This document shows, piece after piece, positions 1 to 8,561 of a stretch of DNA of 48,628 bases. The stretch spans positions 1 through 48,628 of the forward strand of contig JAJXZR010000002.1 in NCBI GenBank assembly GCA_021779915.1, in the 5' to 3' direction. The translations under genes and the position numbers were made by a program. This DNA comes from a bacterium (GTDB lineage Bacteria > Patescibacteriota > Minisyncoccia > CAIUEV01). Position 1 is the first letter of the stretch. Each line of letters starts with the position of its first letter. The notes under the pieces are model-generated. The model searched no databases and was not told where the DNA came from. It saw only the letters and a program-made list of their open reading frames with translations.

Positions 1-65
1 AACTCCCCAAACCCTTATCGGAACTAAAAAATTATATAAATTAGTTCATAAAGTTCATAAAAAAG

Positions 66-113
66 GTGTCATCCCGGGCTTGACCCGGGATCCAGTTAGA
101 CTAATAGAATGTT
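66..113. repeat. REP-like palindromic repeat, single arm (gtgtcatcccgggcttgacccgggatccag + ttagactaatagaatgtt)
   Basis: Near-identical to 29562-29610 and to the reverse complement of 45133-45180. Confidence 0.85.
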
Positions 114-195
114 GGTTTGACATGCATTGTTAAGAAACTGATCCTGACAAGCTTTCTAACTTTCTAAACTTTCTAACTTTATAAACCAATGTTCA

Positions 196-280
196 GGAGA
201 GGTGGCTGAGTGGTCGAAAGCGCTTGATTCGAAATCAAGTGTGTCGCAAGGCACCCAGGGTTCGAATCCCTGCCTCTCCG
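196..280 (+). tRNA. tRNA-Ser (CGA)
   Basis: Acceptor ggagagg/cctctcc, anticodon arm cttga-ttCGAaa-tcaag, long variable arm, T-arm ggttcgaatcc. Confidence 0.95.
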
Positions 281-285
281 CTCAT

Positions 286-312
286 AAAAAAGCGCTCTCG
301 GAGCGCTTTTTG
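286..312 (+). terminator. Intrinsic terminator after tRNA-Ser
   Basis: agcgctctcggagcgct hairpin followed by a T-run. Confidence 0.8.
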
Positions 313-438
313 TGTCTTCTAACATCTTTTCTTGGGCAGAAAAGTATTTGCGGTTGATGAGATACATAGGTAACATAAAAGTTTGATTATTAGAATATAG
401 GTGCTATATTTGCACAAATTAAGCATTCATCAATATCC

Positions 439-1548
439 ATGAGTCTCGGTCCGTACAAAATTAACGGAAGCCGGATTTCTTATATCGGCAATAAAATTTA
501 TGAACCTATTGAGGAAGTCAGAAAAATCAAACCTCCACAACATCTGACCAGTCGCCATCTTCAAGTAAGAAATGAAAATAAAAAATGGGAAGCTCTGATA
601 AAAATTTGGGACGGGGTTTTTAAAGCAAGTAATGCTTTTATGGAAAGTAAAGACGTTTTATTATTTGACCTTCCTATCACCACAAGGATGATATCGTCTC
701 CTGGCGCTCTAACCGGTACTATATCTTCTGATGTCGACCCTTTTGAGATAAAATTTTTTGACAAAAAAACTTTTCTAACTCAATCATCCCAGCTTTATTT
801 AGAGTTTGCCATTACTAATCCCGGTATCAATAGCGTTTATTGTTGGGAAAAAAGTTTTCGAAGGGAGAGGGCCGATTTTAGGCACCTGCCCGAATTCACC
901 CACATTGAGTTTGAAGCTAACATAGGATTTGAAAAAAATTTGGAGCTTCAGCAAAAATATCTTCAATTCCTTGTTGGATATTTAATCGAGAAAAATTTAA
1001 AAGAACTCAAGGTATTCCTAAAACAGACCGATTTAGAAAAATTAGGAAAATTTACTAAGATAAAAAAGTTCAAGAGAATTGAATTTAACGAGGCCTTTAA
1101 GTTGCTTGAGAAAAAAATGAAGAGGACTGTTTACAAAAACCCTACTATTAGAAATTTCGGAGTTTATGAGGAAGTTGCTCTAGGCGAAATTATAGACGAG
1201 CCGTGTTTTGTAACTCACTACATCGAGGAAGAAGTTGCTTTTTATCATGCTAAAGATCCGAGAAAACAAGGATTGGTGATAAATGCTGACTTCCTACTTA
1301 CCGGTTACGGAGAATTAATTGGAAGTGGCGAGAGAGTGCACACAAAAGAAGAAACAAGTGAAAAAGCTTTGCACTTCAAGCTCAATATGGAAGATTATCA
1401 ACCCTACATTGATTCAAGAGATAGTAATCCCCAAATACATTCAGGCTGGGGGATGGGGATTGAAAGATTTATCCAATGTATCTTAAAACTGCCTTTTATC
1501 TGGGAAGCTAAGGCATTTCCCAGGGTAGATAACCAAAATCATCCTTAG
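439..1548 (+). CDS. Class IIb aminoacyl-tRNA synthetase-like protein (AsnRS/archaeal AS-AR-like) without the N-terminal OB-fold anticodon-binding domain
   Basis: LTQSSQLYLEFA, motif 2 FRRERADFRHLPEFTHIEFE, motif 3 GWGMGIERF; ORF too short and lacks an OB-fold before the catalytic core. Confidence 0.85.
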   Translation: MSLGPYKINGSRISYIGNKIYEPIEEVRKIKPPQHLTSRHLQVRNENKKWEALIKIWDGVFKASNAFMESKDVLLFDLPITTRMISSPGALTGTISSDVDPFEIKFFDKKTFLTQSSQLYLEFAITNPGINSVYCWEKSFRRERADFRHLPEFTHIEFEANIGFEKNLELQQKYLQFLVGYLIEKNLKELKVFLKQTDLEKLGKFTKIKKFKRIEFNEAFKLLEKKMKRTVYKNPTIRNFGVYEEVALGEIIDEPCFVTHYIEEEVAFYHAKDPRKQGLVINADFLLTGYGELIGSGERVHTKEETSEKALHFKLNMEDYQPYIDSRDSNPQIHSGWGMGIERFIQCILKLPFIWEAKAFPRVDNQNHP

Positions 1549-1551
1549 ACA

Positions 1552-2586
1552 ATGATAAAAACGATAAAACCAGGAAAACTTTCAAAAGGCGACAGAATCG
1601 GTATTGTAAGTCCTTCCTCCCCCATGGCTGGGCTAGTGCCTCACCGTGTCAAAAAGGGCGTTGCCATGATCAAAAAACTTGGGCTTCGACCTGTAGTTGG
1701 AAAGAATGCTTTAAAAATTACCGAATACACAGCAGGGAATCCTAAAGAACGGGCGGAGGACATAAACAATTTTTTTAAAGACGAGAACATTAAAGCTATC
1801 ATATCTTTTGTTGGTGGCAATCACTCAAACCAGATACTCAAATATTTGAATTTTAATCTGATCAAGAAAAATCCAAAAATATTTGTCGGCTATTCGGATA
1901 TAACGGTATTACATTTAGCTATTCACACAAAAGCTAATTTAACTACTTTTTATGGACCGGCAGTTATAACCCAATTTGCCGAGAATCCAGAAATTCTGGG
2001 CTATACTCGGAAGTATTTTGAAAAGGCGCTAATGGGGAAAGAAGTAATCGGTAATATTAAACCATCTCCAAGTTGGACTGAAGAAACCCTAGACTGGTTT
2101 GAGAAAGAAGATTTAAAAAGACCAAGGAAGATGAAAAAAAATCCCGGCTGGGAGTGGCTCGGGAAGGGCAAGACAAGAGGGAAAATCTTGGGTGGTTGTA
2201 TTACTTCCATGATGCATCTCCGAGGAACAGAGTATTGGCCCGATTTCAAAAACGCTATATTTTTTTGGGAGATTCCAGAAGGGGAGGATTTTACAAGGGG
2301 AGAAAAATTGGAGAACATAGACGCTTACCTCACGGATTTGGAATTATCAGGGGTATTTGGATTAATAAAAGGAATGGTGATCGGCAGACCTTTTAGCTAT
2401 AGCAAAGAGCAGAATGAGAAGCTAATGAACATTATTGCGGAAAGAACTAGCAATTATAGATTCCCCATTCTATACAGTGTCGATGTAGGCCACACCGACC
2501 CCATGATAACTATTCCTCTGGGAACGACCGTGGAATTAGATTCTGATAGTAACCGATTTACGTTTCTCGAAAAAGGAACAAGTTAA
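1552..2586 (+). CDS. S66 family serine peptidase (LD-carboxypeptidase / MccF microcin C self-immunity-like)
   Basis: GDRIGIVSPSSP N-terminus, nucleophile elbow VGYSDITVLH, GHTDPMITIPLG near the C-terminus; starts 3 nt after the upstream stop. Confidence 0.88.
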   Translation: MIKTIKPGKLSKGDRIGIVSPSSPMAGLVPHRVKKGVAMIKKLGLRPVVGKNALKITEYTAGNPKERAEDINNFFKDENIKAIISFVGGNHSNQILKYLNFNLIKKNPKIFVGYSDITVLHLAIHTKANLTTFYGPAVITQFAENPEILGYTRKYFEKALMGKEVIGNIKPSPSWTEETLDWFEKEDLKRPRKMKKNPGWEWLGKGKTRGKILGGCITSMMHLRGTEYWPDFKNAIFFWEIPEGEDFTRGEKLENIDAYLTDLELSGVFGLIKGMVIGRPFSYSKEQNEKLMNIIAERTSNYRFPILYSVDVGHTDPMITIPLGTTVELDSDSNRFTFLEKGTS

Positions 2587-2612
2587 AATAATCATCCAGA
2601 ATAAGTACAATT

Positions 2613-3419
2613 ATGAGTAAAATAGCCTCTTCAGACGTTAGAAATTTTTCCTACGTGGAACTAATGGCTTTCCTAAACGAAACGAATCGCCCTCCCGGAG
2701 GAAAGGATTCAATCAGAAGAATAGTCCAAAATTGTTTTATCACCAAGGATTCAAAAGTCTTGGATGTGGGATGCAACACTGGATACTGTTCTTTTGAGAT
2801 TGCCCATCTGGCAAAATGTTCTGTTACAGGAGTTGACATTAATAAAGACATGATTGGGACGGCTAAAAAGAATCAGTCTAAAGATGCCTCGAAAAGTTTG
2901 TTGAAATTTATTCTGGCAGACGGAATGAAACTGCCCTTTGAAAAAGAAGCTTTTGATGTCGTAATGTCGGGTGGATCTACCGCCTTTATTGAAGATAAAA
3001 TGAAAGCAATACATGAATATAAAAGAGTATTAAAGCAATGGGGTTTTATAGCCGATATAAACTTTTTTTATAAGACAAAGCCTCCAAAAAAACTGATTGA
3101 AAAGCTTAATACAACTATGGGTATTAATATTGAGCCATGGAGCATAGATTACTGGCTGAACCTTTATAAAAGATGTGGTCTTGAAAGATACTATGTTTAT
3201 AAGGGGAAAATAAAGAAGGTAATAAATAAAGAGGTACAAAATTATTGTTCCATAATGGTTGGGCAAAAAGGGCTTGATAAAACTTCAGGAAAAGAATTGT
3301 GCGGGAGATTAGGGGACATTATGAATTTATTCAATCGAAATCATAATTATTTAGACTACGGGGTTTTTATTTTGAGAAAAAGGTCGAAAGAAGAACAAAT
3401 CTCACTATTTGGGGCATAA
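2613..3419 (+). CDS. Class I SAM-dependent methyltransferase (Methyltransf_11-like)
   Basis: Motif I VLDVGCNTGYCSFEIA, VTGVDIN, DGMKLPFEKEAFDVVMS. Confidence 0.85.
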   Translation: MSKIASSDVRNFSYVELMAFLNETNRPPGGKDSIRRIVQNCFITKDSKVLDVGCNTGYCSFEIAHLAKCSVTGVDINKDMIGTAKKNQSKDASKSLLKFILADGMKLPFEKEAFDVVMSGGSTAFIEDKMKAIHEYKRVLKQWGFIADINFFYKTKPPKKLIEKLNTTMGINIEPWSIDYWLNLYKRCGLERYYVYKGKIKKVINKEVQNYCSIMVGQKGLDKTSGKELCGRLGDIMNLFNRNHNYLDYGVFILRKRSKEEQISLFGA

Positions 3420-3427
3420 ACATAAAA

Positions 3428-3460
3428 GGGGAGTTTTCTGATTTTACAAAAGACTCCCCA
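3428..3460. terminator. Probable bidirectional terminator between convergent operons
   Basis: ggggagttttctgattttacaaaagactcccc inverted repeat. Confidence 0.6.
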
Positions 3461-3465
3461 TCCTG

Positions 3466-4767
3466 TTACTTTTTTCTGCTACGCTTCCTTTGCTCTTCCA
3501 AGAAAAACCGGTAGCCCTCCTCGTCTATCTTTATCTTCTGTTCTTTTGCGATTTCCTTGAGCAGATCAAGAGGCAAACCATGAGTATCGTGAAGTTTGAA
3601 AGCGTCCTCTCCGGAGATGAACTCTTTCGAGTGCAGAACAACTTTTTCGAACTCTTTCAATCCTCTTTTCAGGGTTTTCCCAAAGGTATCTCCCTCCTTT
3701 TTTATTGCCACCTCGATGACCCTTTGGTTTTGGGTAAGTTGTGGATAATATTGTGAAAACATCTTGACCACAAGACTGCTAGCCCTGGCAAGATTTTGTG
3801 GCTGGACGCCGGACAAGTCAGCGTGTAAAAAAGCCCTCCTGAGGAGCCTTCTCAACACATATTCCCTGCTAGTGTTACCTGTGTAAATTCCATCGGCGAT
3901 CATGAAAGTTGCACACCGTATGTGATCTGTCATCACCCGAATCGATTTCTCAGAAATGTTGTTTGCGCGTTCACCAGCAATAACATCCTTTATCGGCTTC
4001 AAGAGGTCAGTTTCATATACGGAGTCGACTTCCTGGAGAATAACGGAAAAACGATCCAAACCGGCTCCGGCATCAACGCTCTTTATTGGAAGCTCGCTAA
4101 AGTCGCCACTTTCGTGGAGATTGTATTGCATGAATACTCCGGCGTTCCATATTTCCAAAAAGCGCCCACACTCACAATCCGGACCACAATCCTTACCGCC
4201 ACATCCGAGCTCTTCTCCTCGATCGATGAACACTTCTGTGCATGGACCACACGGTCCAGTTTCGCCTGCCGGACCCCAGAAGTTGGAATTAGCTCCTAAA
4301 CGAATTATTCTTTCCGGGGGAAGCAAACTATTCCAAATCCGGATCGACTCTTCATCCGGTGGAATATTAGGCAACCTGTTGTCTCCACTGTAAACGGTCG
4401 CATAAATCCGGTGAGTGTCGAAGCCAAAAACATCCTTGATCGCACCCCAAGCTAGCGTGATAGCTTCGTCTTTGAAATAATCTCCGATTGACCAGTTGCC
4501 CATCATCTCAAAAAATGTTAGATGGTGTCTGTCTCCGATACTCTCGATGTCATTCGTTCGGACGCACTTCTGAATGTTGCAAAGACGTTGTTCGGGAGGG
4601 GTCTTCTCCCCAGTAAAGTAGGGTTTTAGCGGTGCCATACCAGAATTTACGATAAGAAGTGTCGGATCCTCGTTGGGGATAAGAGAGGAACTGCTTATCA
4701 CCAAATGCTCATGGCCGGCGAAATAATCCAGGAAAATCCTCCTTATTTCTGAGCTTGAAATTTTCAT
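3466..4767 (-). CDS. Alanyl-tRNA synthetase-like protein with catalytic and tRNA-recognition domains only (no editing or C-Ala domain)
   Basis: KCVRTNDIESIGDRHHLTFFEMMGNWSIGDYF, NFWGPAGETGPCGPCTEVF, AGAGLDRF, ends ..DTHGLPLDLLKEIAKE..FLEEQRKRSRKK; start at 4767 preceded by AAGGAGA. Confidence 0.9.
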   Translation of the reverse strand: MKISSSEIRRIFLDYFAGHEHLVISSSSLIPNEDPTLLIVNSGMAPLKPYFTGEKTPPEQRLCNIQKCVRTNDIESIGDRHHLTFFEMMGNWSIGDYFKDEAITLAWGAIKDVFGFDTHRIYATVYSGDNRLPNIPPDEESIRIWNSLLPPERIIRLGANSNFWGPAGETGPCGPCTEVFIDRGEELGCGGKDCGPDCECGRFLEIWNAGVFMQYNLHESGDFSELPIKSVDAGAGLDRFSVILQEVDSVYETDLLKPIKDVIAGERANNISEKSIRVMTDHIRCATFMIADGIYTGNTSREYVLRRLLRRAFLHADLSGVQPQNLARASSLVVKMFSQYYPQLTQNQRVIEVAIKKEGDTFGKTLKRGLKEFEKVVLHSKEFISGEDAFKLHDTHGLPLDLLKEIAKEQKIKIDEEGYRFFLEEQRKRSRKK

Positions 4768-4769
4768 GT

Positions 4770-5936
4770 CTAATCTCCTTTTTCTGAAAGTATCATCAGC
4801 TTGAGTGATATTCCGTAAGTGTCCCAAAGATATTCTGGGGGAAATGTCTTATTCTTAAGAGTAGTGACTGCTCTCCGCATTATTTCGCGAAGAGCATATG
4901 CTTCTCTGTTGACTAAGTCTTTTATCGCTGTTTCTCTGGTAATCGTTCCGTCGCGTAACATTTGTTGGCCGAAGTCGTTAATTAGCCCATCCACTCGGAT
5001 AGTTTTTTGGACAGCTATCCAGGTAATTTCCAAAAAACGCCTTATCAATTTTCTCATCACGTACCCCTCTCGCTTGTTTGAAGGGCTGACCCCTTCTTCA
5101 GCTAAGATGAGAATTGCTCTGAGATGGTCGGATATTATCCTTACATCTTCTATATTGGAAAAGCCGATAAAGTTGCCGACAATATTTGTTAGAGGCTTAA
5201 GGGTATCAATTTCATATCCATTGCATCCCTGGATTGCCGCAGCAAGACGTTCTACTCCGACACCGAGATCGAATCCCGGATTGGCTATAGGCACGATTCC
5301 ATCATACCCCGTTTCTTGTCCGTATAAATAGATGAGATTGAGCAGTTCAATAAATCTGTCCTGTCCATCAATCATCTGCTGAATCGAGGTAACCTTGCCA
5401 TGTGAATGCGAGTAAATAACGGTAACCCCCTTTCCTACTGCTCCGAGTTTTCCGAATCTCCATTCTTGCCAGAAATGATCGTTTTTTTTCAAAGAGAAAA
5501 TTCTTGAAGAATCTACTCTGTTTGCCAAAAGAACTTCACCGAATTCACCAGTTGGAACCGTGAAGAAGGTTCTTTCTGCTTCCAAATCAAGAATCTCCAA
5601 AAGATCCAATAGATATCGAACGGCGACAGAATAGTTTGACGTAAAAATCCCGCTTCCGAACATCTCAAAAAATGTAAAATAGTACGGATTTCTTCCGACA
5701 AACTCGATCTCGTCTTTTCTTCCCATCCTGAAACACTTCTGGATAAAAGCGTAGTTTTCCGGCTTCGATTCCACATCAGTGAACCATCTTTTGAATGGGG
5801 TAATTGTTGCGTTCGTAAACATCACCGTAGGATCACCCGACATTAGAGGAAAAGACTTAAAAATTTTAAATCCTTTTTCCTGATGGTACCTTATGAGGAT
5901 CCTCTTAATTTCATCAACAGACAACACTCTGCTCAT
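4770..5936 (-). CDS. Divergent AlaRS-like paralog with remodelled active-site motifs
   Basis: KCFRMGRKDEIEFVGRNPYYFTFFEMFGSG and FDLGVGVERLAAAIQ retained, GPxGPCGPCxE motif absent (KLGAVGKGVTVIY); AAAGGTGG upstream of ATG at 5936. Confidence 0.82.
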   Translation of the reverse strand: MSRVLSVDEIKRILIRYHQEKGFKIFKSFPLMSGDPTVMFTNATITPFKRWFTDVESKPENYAFIQKCFRMGRKDEIEFVGRNPYYFTFFEMFGSGIFTSNYSVAVRYLLDLLEILDLEAERTFFTVPTGEFGEVLLANRVDSSRIFSLKKNDHFWQEWRFGKLGAVGKGVTVIYSHSHGKVTSIQQMIDGQDRFIELLNLIYLYGQETGYDGIVPIANPGFDLGVGVERLAAAIQGCNGYEIDTLKPLTNIVGNFIGFSNIEDVRIISDHLRAILILAEEGVSPSNKREGYVMRKLIRRFLEITWIAVQKTIRVDGLINDFGQQMLRDGTITRETAIKDLVNREAYALREIMRRAVTTLKNKTFPPEYLWDTYGISLKLMILSEKGD

Positions 5937-6351
5937 TTCTCTTACCACCTTTCTTGTTAATGTACTTTAACATTGAACTCTAGCAGAGTTCTTTGGTTTT
6001 TCAAATGCCCTAAGCGAAAAAGGAGACATTCTGCTGTCCCAATAAGACATATGCTGTCTCGTGTCTCATTTTTGCCAAAAACTCCGACCCAATCTCCTTA
6101 AATTCTAGTTCTCGACCAAATCCTAGAAACGTTCTATGATACTCATATATTCTGGGTACTTAACTCGAGATGCCCGCCTTCAGAGATAGCGCGCGAATGA
6201 CATCAGTGCAACAAGTGTTTGATTATGTATATCTTAGCCGGAGCTTTAAAAGAGTATAATTACAATTATGCCTAATTTTATTTTTTACCTTGCGAAAGTA
6301 AATGTGAAATGAATAACCACTAAATTCTTGATTTTTATTTTATCTCGGCTA

Positions 6352-6380
6352 TTGACAAGATTGTAGTTATATTAATAATA
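6352..6380 (+). promoter_or_regulatory. Putative sigma70-type promoter (ggctaTTGACAagatt...)
   Basis: TTGACA -35; shares ggctattgacaagatt with 9475-9490. Confidence 0.5.
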
Positions 6381-6422
6381 ACCTGTCCACTCAAAAAGTA
6401 TCAAAACATCAAGGAGGCCGTG

Positions 6423-6725
6423 ATGGAAAAAGGAATCAGAGAGATAAAGGAAGATGTTAGTCCAGGAGAACTGAGAGTACTTGCTCAAAATCTAAACAAA
6501 GAGCTGGTTCATGAAAAGAAGTGGAGAATTGTCTATCAGGTAATCACGTTTATTGCAATTTTTCTTGCCTGCCTAATTCTTTACCTTAACGGAAGGATTC
6601 TGGACATCAACAATAAGTTCATTGATGCAAACGACAAACTTATTGAGGAAAATGTAACTCTGGAAAAAAGTAACGAGAATTTGAAGGGGCTATTGAATGA
6701 GTGTCGTAGTAACTGCAAAAAATGA
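6423..6725 (+). CDS. Small single-TM protein with coiled-coil-like C-terminus
   Basis: AAGGAGG SD before ATG 6423; TM segment VYQVITFIAIFLACLILYL. Confidence 0.6.
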   Translation: MEKGIREIKEDVSPGELRVLAQNLNKELVHEKKWRIVYQVITFIAIFLACLILYLNGRILDINNKFIDANDKLIEENVTLEKSNENLKGLLNECRSNCKK

Positions 6726-6948
6726 TGCAGAAAAAATAAATTATTACACGCCATGTCGCAAGACCTCTGGCGTTTTTATTTTGTAGACACAATCTTGTCA
6801 AAATCAGATTTTTTCTGCAAAATGAAATTATAAACCTAAATATACGTTCCAATATCGTCCCACTCTCTCCGCAAGCCTATAAAATCGCTTCTATAGGGAT
6901 TTTTGTGGGGCTATTCAGGTTTTCAATCAAGCCATCATCTTTGCCCTA

Positions 6949-6976
6949 TTGACAGGTTGTTTTATACCCTTATAGT
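6949..6976 (+). promoter_or_regulatory. Putative sigma70-type promoter
   Basis: TTGACA-16 nt-TATAGT. Confidence 0.6.
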
Positions 6977-7066
6977 ATGAAGTCAATGATAAAAGGTGCT
7001 TTGACGAGATCTTTACAAGGTATACAATATTTAGATTCCAAGTAAACTTTTAAAGGAGGCTTGAGA

Positions 7067-7417
7067 ATGGGTAATTCAGCGGTTCTTTTGGCAATTTTGG
7101 TGGTTGCTTCTGTGGGGTCGGCGTTGCTTTTTCTTTTGGTTAATACAATGGTAGGGGTGATTCTTAACAGAAAGCGTTCGGTTCTACTGGTAGCTTTTTT
7201 TGGTTGTCTTTACGCTACGGGAGTTATTTTCTTTCTTTTAGGATCTTATTCTACTGAGCAGTCTTTCTACAAAAAATTCTCTCGGGACGTGAAGGTGGAA
7301 GATCTTTCGCAGAAGAAAAGATCTTTTGAGGCGGGAATCAGGATTTTTTATAACAAGCGGGAGAAAATCAACAAAATAGAGCTAAAAGAAGGTACTACTT
7401 GTCCGGAAGAAAATTGA
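7067..7417 (+). CDS. Small two-TM membrane protein
   Basis: AAAGGAGG SD before ATG 7067; two hydrophobic segments. Confidence 0.6.
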   Translation: MGNSAVLLAILVVASVGSALLFLLVNTMVGVILNRKRSVLLVAFFGCLYATGVIFFLLGSYSTEQSFYKKFSRDVKVEDLSQKKRSFEAGIRIFYNKREKINKIELKEGTTCPEEN

Positions 7418-7430
7418 TAAAGTTTTGTTA

Positions 7431-7463
7431 AGCCTGAAGAGATAATTCTTTTCAGGCTTTTTT
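7431..7463 (+). terminator. Intrinsic terminator
   Basis: agcctgaa...ttcaggct + T-run. Confidence 0.75.
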
Positions 7464-7716
7464 ATTCGTAGACGAAATTTTGCCAAAATACGAACTTCTT
7501 TGCAAAATAAAATGGCAAAGCTAAATAAGTTCCCACACTACTAAAACCCATAAAAGCACTGCTAGATTGCTTTAAACTCCTCATTCATTTACCGCGCGTA
7601 ATCCCCTGCAAGATTTTTTCTTTGTCTGTCTATTCATATTTTGTAACTTATTTGACAAAAATGTTATGTTTTAATAACATCAAGTTATAATAATATAACA
7701 TTTTAATTAAAAAACT

Positions 7717-8142
7717 ATGTTCACAAAAGCAACTTGGTTCCAAAAAAGAAAATATGGTGGTTGGGGAATAACTCCTCGCACTTGGCAAGGTTGGGTTTAT
7801 ATTGGAATATTTGTCGGTTTAGTAATGATTATTCAATCGCTTCCTTTTTTAAGTGAAATGGTTAAAAATATTCTTGTGGGTATTTTGGTTGTGCTTTTTG
7901 TTGCAGACGCCTTAAGAATCATGGCTACGTTAAAGAAAGACGAGTTGGAGGAAAAAAATGAAGCAACCGCAGAAAGGAATGCTTCTTGGGCGATGGTTTC
8001 GGTTTTGGCAGTAGGAATTATTTATCAGATATTTTCAAATAATTTAAAAAGCGTTCTCGAAGTAGATCCTTTTTTAATAGGCGCTTTGGTTTCTGGATTT
8101 TTAGTGAAAGGAATATCCTATTTTATTCTTGAAAAAAAATAA
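7717..8142 (+). CDS. Integral membrane protein (DUF2178-like)
   Basis: Four hydrophobic segments; directly upstream of a small XRE regulator, a common arrangement. Confidence 0.55.
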   Translation: MFTKATWFQKRKYGGWGITPRTWQGWVYIGIFVGLVMIIQSLPFLSEMVKNILVGILVVLFVADALRIMATLKKDELEEKNEATAERNASWAMVSVLAVGIIYQIFSNNLKSVLEVDPFLIGALVSGFLVKGISYFILEKK

Positions 8143-8144
8143 AG

Positions 8145-8336
8145 ATGGATAATCATATAAAGGAACTAAGAGCCAGGTATAATCTAACGCAAGAGGATCT
8201 TGCAAAAAAAACAAACGTCAGAAGAGAAACAATCTTGTTTATAGAAAAAGGCAAATACAATCCCTCTTTGAAATTAGCCTATGAAATCGCCAAAGCTTTA
8301 GATAGTAAAATCGAAGATGTTTTTATCTTGGAATAA
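8145..8336 (+). CDS. Small XRE-family HTH transcriptional regulator
   Basis: [48 protein letters not shown]. Confidence 0.9.
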   Translation: MDNHIKELRARYNLTQEDLAKKTNVRRETILFIEKGKYNPSLKLAYEIAKALDSKIEDVFILE

Positions 8337-8561
8337 CTAAAATAAATGTATGAAAATAGTAATTTTAGATTGCACGGGATTGACATCGGAAAAAGAGGAA
8401 TCTAATTCGTTCCAACGAACGATTGAACTAGATATGATTTGAAAAATCGAACAGAATTGAAATATCCGATGTTTTTGATTTTTATTTTATTTAAATTTTA
8501 GAAAAATTTTATATTTGCTATGTTAGACTGAGATTAAAATAATTAATTAATCTCAAAACCC

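Noticed and set aside
150-190. ctttctaac/ctttctaaa tandem-like sequence (also 27270-27350)
   Set aside because: Low-complexity AT-rich intergenic repeats; hairpin possible but no clear element boundary.
179-376. 65-aa minus-strand ORF
   Set aside because: Overlaps tRNA-Ser and its terminator entirely; spurious.
3490-5331. Plus-strand ORFs opposite the AlaRS-like genes (88-170 aa)
   Set aside because: Antisense shadows of strong coding sequences with no independent motif support.
5937-6130. T-box riboswitch upstream of the AlaRS-like pair
   Set aside because: A minus-strand hairpin gaactctgctagagttc is present but no T-box sequence (GGGTGGnACCGCG-like) or antiterminator could be seen.
8350-8442. 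Possible 30-aa ORF MKIVILDCTGLTSEKEESNSFQRTIELDMI
   Set aside because: Short, no SD, no recognisable homology; insufficient support.
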